Origin: Clostridia bacterium | GTDB lineage: Bacteria > Bacillota > Clostridia > TANB77 > CAG-508 | Length of the DNA: 64,000 nucleotides | NCBI GenBank assembly: GCA_017528085.1 | Contig: JAFXPH010000004.1 | Coordinates: 124,001-188,000, forward strand | Direction of reading: 5' to 3' | Shown: positions 62,399 through 64,000 of the stretch, piece after piece | How the letters are laid out: every line of letters begins with the position of its first letter | Numbering within the stretch: position 1 is the stretch's first letter | The notes under the pieces: generated by a model | The model's input: only the letters and a program-made list of their open reading frames with translations | Told to the model about the DNA's origin: nothing | Databases searched by the model: none | Position numbers and translations under genes: made by a program

Positions 62399-64000
62399 AT
62401 GTTAAAGAAATTTGTTATTACTTTAATTTCATTATGTGTATTAATGCTAATAGTAGTAATATCAAGCAATGCGTATACTGAAATAACAGATTTAAATGCT
62501 TTAGATGAATCAAGATATCCAGGTTATAGAACATTAGTTGAAAATTTGAAAAACCAATATGGAGATAAATATAATTTCAAATTTGCAATTACTGGATTAG
62601 ACTTTGATGAAGCTATAAGATATGAATATCAAGGACATGCTTATTCACCAAAAAATTTATACTCAGAGGGTGCAAATTATGGTGGAAAATGGAGATGTCC
62701 TATTTGTGGTGATCAAGTTTTTGATAACTCAGCTCATTGTGCATCTAAAGAAGCTATTGCATACATGTTAGATCCTAGAAATTCTATTAATAGCGATAGT
62801 ATATTCCAATTTTATGATATAACAGGATCTAATGTATCAATTGATGATATAAGAAGAGTGGTTCAGGGAACATTCTTAAATGATGAAGAATGTATTCAAG
62901 CTATTTATGATGGCTCAAAAACATATAATATTAATGGATTCTTTATAGTATCTAAGATTATTATTGAACAAGGAACAAATGGTTCTTCATTAACTAAAGG
63001 TCAAGGAGATCTTTCTGGTAATAATGTTGGTTATTATAATTTCTTTAATATTAGAGCTTCAGGAAATGGTGCAGCTCAAATTATTGCAAATGGACTTCAA
63101 TATGCTCATGATAGAGGCTGGAATACAAAAAGACAAAGTATTATAGATGGTATTCAATTATTAAAAGAAAGTTACGTTGATATTTATGGACAAATCAATG
63201 CTTACTTTATTAAGTTTAATACTGTAGGTAAAGAAGCATATGGTTCTCACCAATATGCACAAAATGTTATGGCCGCTGAAAATGAAGGTAGAAAAATGAA
63301 AAGATATGTTGAAAGTTCAAGTCAAGCTCAATATACATTTGTAATACCAGTATATGAAAATATGCCTCAAGCATCTTCAGCAAGACCAGATGTTAATACA
63401 CCAAGCTCAATTAGATATGAAATTGGTGAAATCAAAAATATTAGTAAATCATTAAAAGTTAGATTTAATCCATCAATTAACGCATCCGTAATAGGATCTG
63501 TTACAAATGGAGAACAAGTTAAAATAATAGAAAGAGCATCTAGCCAATCAGCTGAAGGTTATTATTGGGATTTAATAGTTACAAGTACAGGTGTATATGG
63601 ATATGCTTCAAGAATCAATGGTGGAGATGAATGTATAGTTGGAACAGGAAGATATGTAAATTATAATTCTCCAACTACGACTCCTACAGATAATCCAAAT
63701 TCATTAGGCGATGAACAAATAGTTGTTGCTGGTGGTGTTATGCATATGACACCAGGAGTAACTATTGAGAATTTAAGAACTCAATATCCAGATATAGTTG
63801 TAACTGATAATAAAGGGGCTGTTGTTACTACAGGTCTTGTAGGAACAGGATATATTGCACAATTTAATGGCACTACTATTACAATCTCAAAAAGAGGAGA
63901 TATAGATGGAGATGCAAAAATGTCTATAGTCGATGTAATTATGTTATTAAATTACGTAAAAAAGACATTTAATCCAACAGACCTTGCAGTATTAAATGCT
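62399..64000 (+). CDS. secreted endo-beta-N-acetylglucosaminidase with SH3 and dockerin-like domains (3' end missing)
   Basis: The frame is open from ATG 62399 to the window edge (534 codons, no stop). Residues 1-25 form a signal peptide, with cleavage plausible after SNA. An N-terminal region with YPGYRTLVENLKNQYG and AITGLDF precedes WRCPICG (C100, C103) and HCASKEAIAYMLDPRN, as in clostridial peptidoglycan glucosaminidases. The catalytic Glu is probably E190 in IIIEQGTNG, followed by NFFNIRA. A bacterial SH3-like domain lies at about 345-420. At about 500-534 GDIDGDAKMSIVDVIMLL matches a dockerin type I calcium loop, cut off by the window end. AGGAG at 62388-62392 supports the start. It should hydrolyse cell-wall glycan at the surface. 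Confidence 0.87.
   Translation, partial: MLKKFVITLISLCVLMLIVVISSNAYTEITDLNALDESRYPGYRTLVENLKNQYGDKYNFKFAITGLDFDEAIRYEYQGHAYSPKNLYSEGANYGGKWRCPICGDQVFDNSAHCASKEAIAYMLDPRNSINSDSIFQFYDITGSNVSIDDIRRVVQGTFLNDEECIQAIYDGSKTYNINGFFIVSKIIIEQGTNGSSLTKGQGDLSGNNVGYYNFFNIRASGNGAAQIIANGLQYAHDRGWNTKRQSIIDGIQLLKESYVDIYGQINAYFIKFNTVGKEAYGSHQYAQNVMAAENEGRKMKRYVESSSQAQYTFVIPVYENMPQASSARPDVNTPSSIRYEIGEIKNISKSLKVRFNPSINASVIGSVTNGEQVKIIERASSQSAEGYYWDLIVTSTGVYGYASRINGGDECIVGTGRYVNYNSPTTTPTDNPNSLGDEQIVVAGGVMHMTPGVTIENLRTQYPDIVVTDNKGAVVTTGLVGTGYIAQFNGTTITISKRGDIDGDAKMSIVDVIMLLNYVKKTFNPTDLAVLNA

Overview
The window is a stretch of chromosome from a low-GC Bacillota, most likely an uncultivated gut-type Clostridia. Sampled 60-base lines in ordinary genes are about 20-30% G+C, AGA is the usual Arg codon, Shine-Dalgarno sites are strong (AGGAGG/GGAGGTG), and nearly every operon starts at a sigma-A promoter with a 17-base spacer and ends in a hairpin plus T-run. 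TAA, TAG and TGA all act as stops. Gene content is Gram-positive: two LtaS-type lipoteichoic acid synthases, PepV, Lgt, a secreted dockerin-bearing glucosaminidase, zinc-form L28 and L31, and the rimP-nusA-ylxR-ylxQ-infB-rbfA-nrnA operon. I saw no rRNA, tRNA, CRISPR array or insertion sequence.

Layout. 1-3505: end of queA, tgt and a membrane-anchored WG-repeat protein. 3529-4786: three small hypothetical genes. 4830-11280: the NusA/IF2 operon behind a leader hairpin. 11292-16490: a 990-residue AAA+ protein and a 702-residue single-span surface protein, apparently one unit. 16490-19183: rpmB, rpmE, two small unknowns and a prepilin-like protein. 19220-24069: pfkA, tig, clpP, clpX. 24084-27352: two genes of visibly higher G+C (a Cys-rich 70-residue protein and a PIN-PhoH protein) flanking a reverse-strand pseudouridine synthase. 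27360-35000: pncC, two LtaS paralogues, a glycosyltransferase, a polysaccharide pyruvyl transferase and a hexapeptide acyltransferase. 35010-41839: mutL-lgt, a membrane protein and a heterodimeric ABC exporter. 41854-44488: membrane proteins, a HAD protein and a third high-G+C gene. 44510-50386: uvrB, a HipA-like kinase, uvrA. 50414-53696: a DUF2142-type membrane protein broken by one frameshift, and an FAD oxidoreductase. 53695-64000: pepV, a second surface protein sharing a C-terminal module with the first, truB, ispG, ldcA, several unknowns and the start of the glucosaminidase.

How it fits together. Most genes are housekeeping: translation initiation and ribosome maturation, protein quality control (Tig-ClpP-ClpX), tRNA modification (QueA, Tgt, TruB), repair (MutL, UvrAB) and envelope construction. 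Less ordinary are the AAA+ protein with a degenerate upstream AAA-like segment paired with a surface protein; a HipA-fold kinase-like protein translationally coupled between uvrB and uvrA; and three separate monocistronic genes of about 40-45% G+C, each with an AT-rich promoter and its own terminator, one of them a PhoH ATPase whose PIN domain has lost catalytic aspartates. Boundaries, motifs and hairpins were read directly. Family names rest on motif recognition without database searches.
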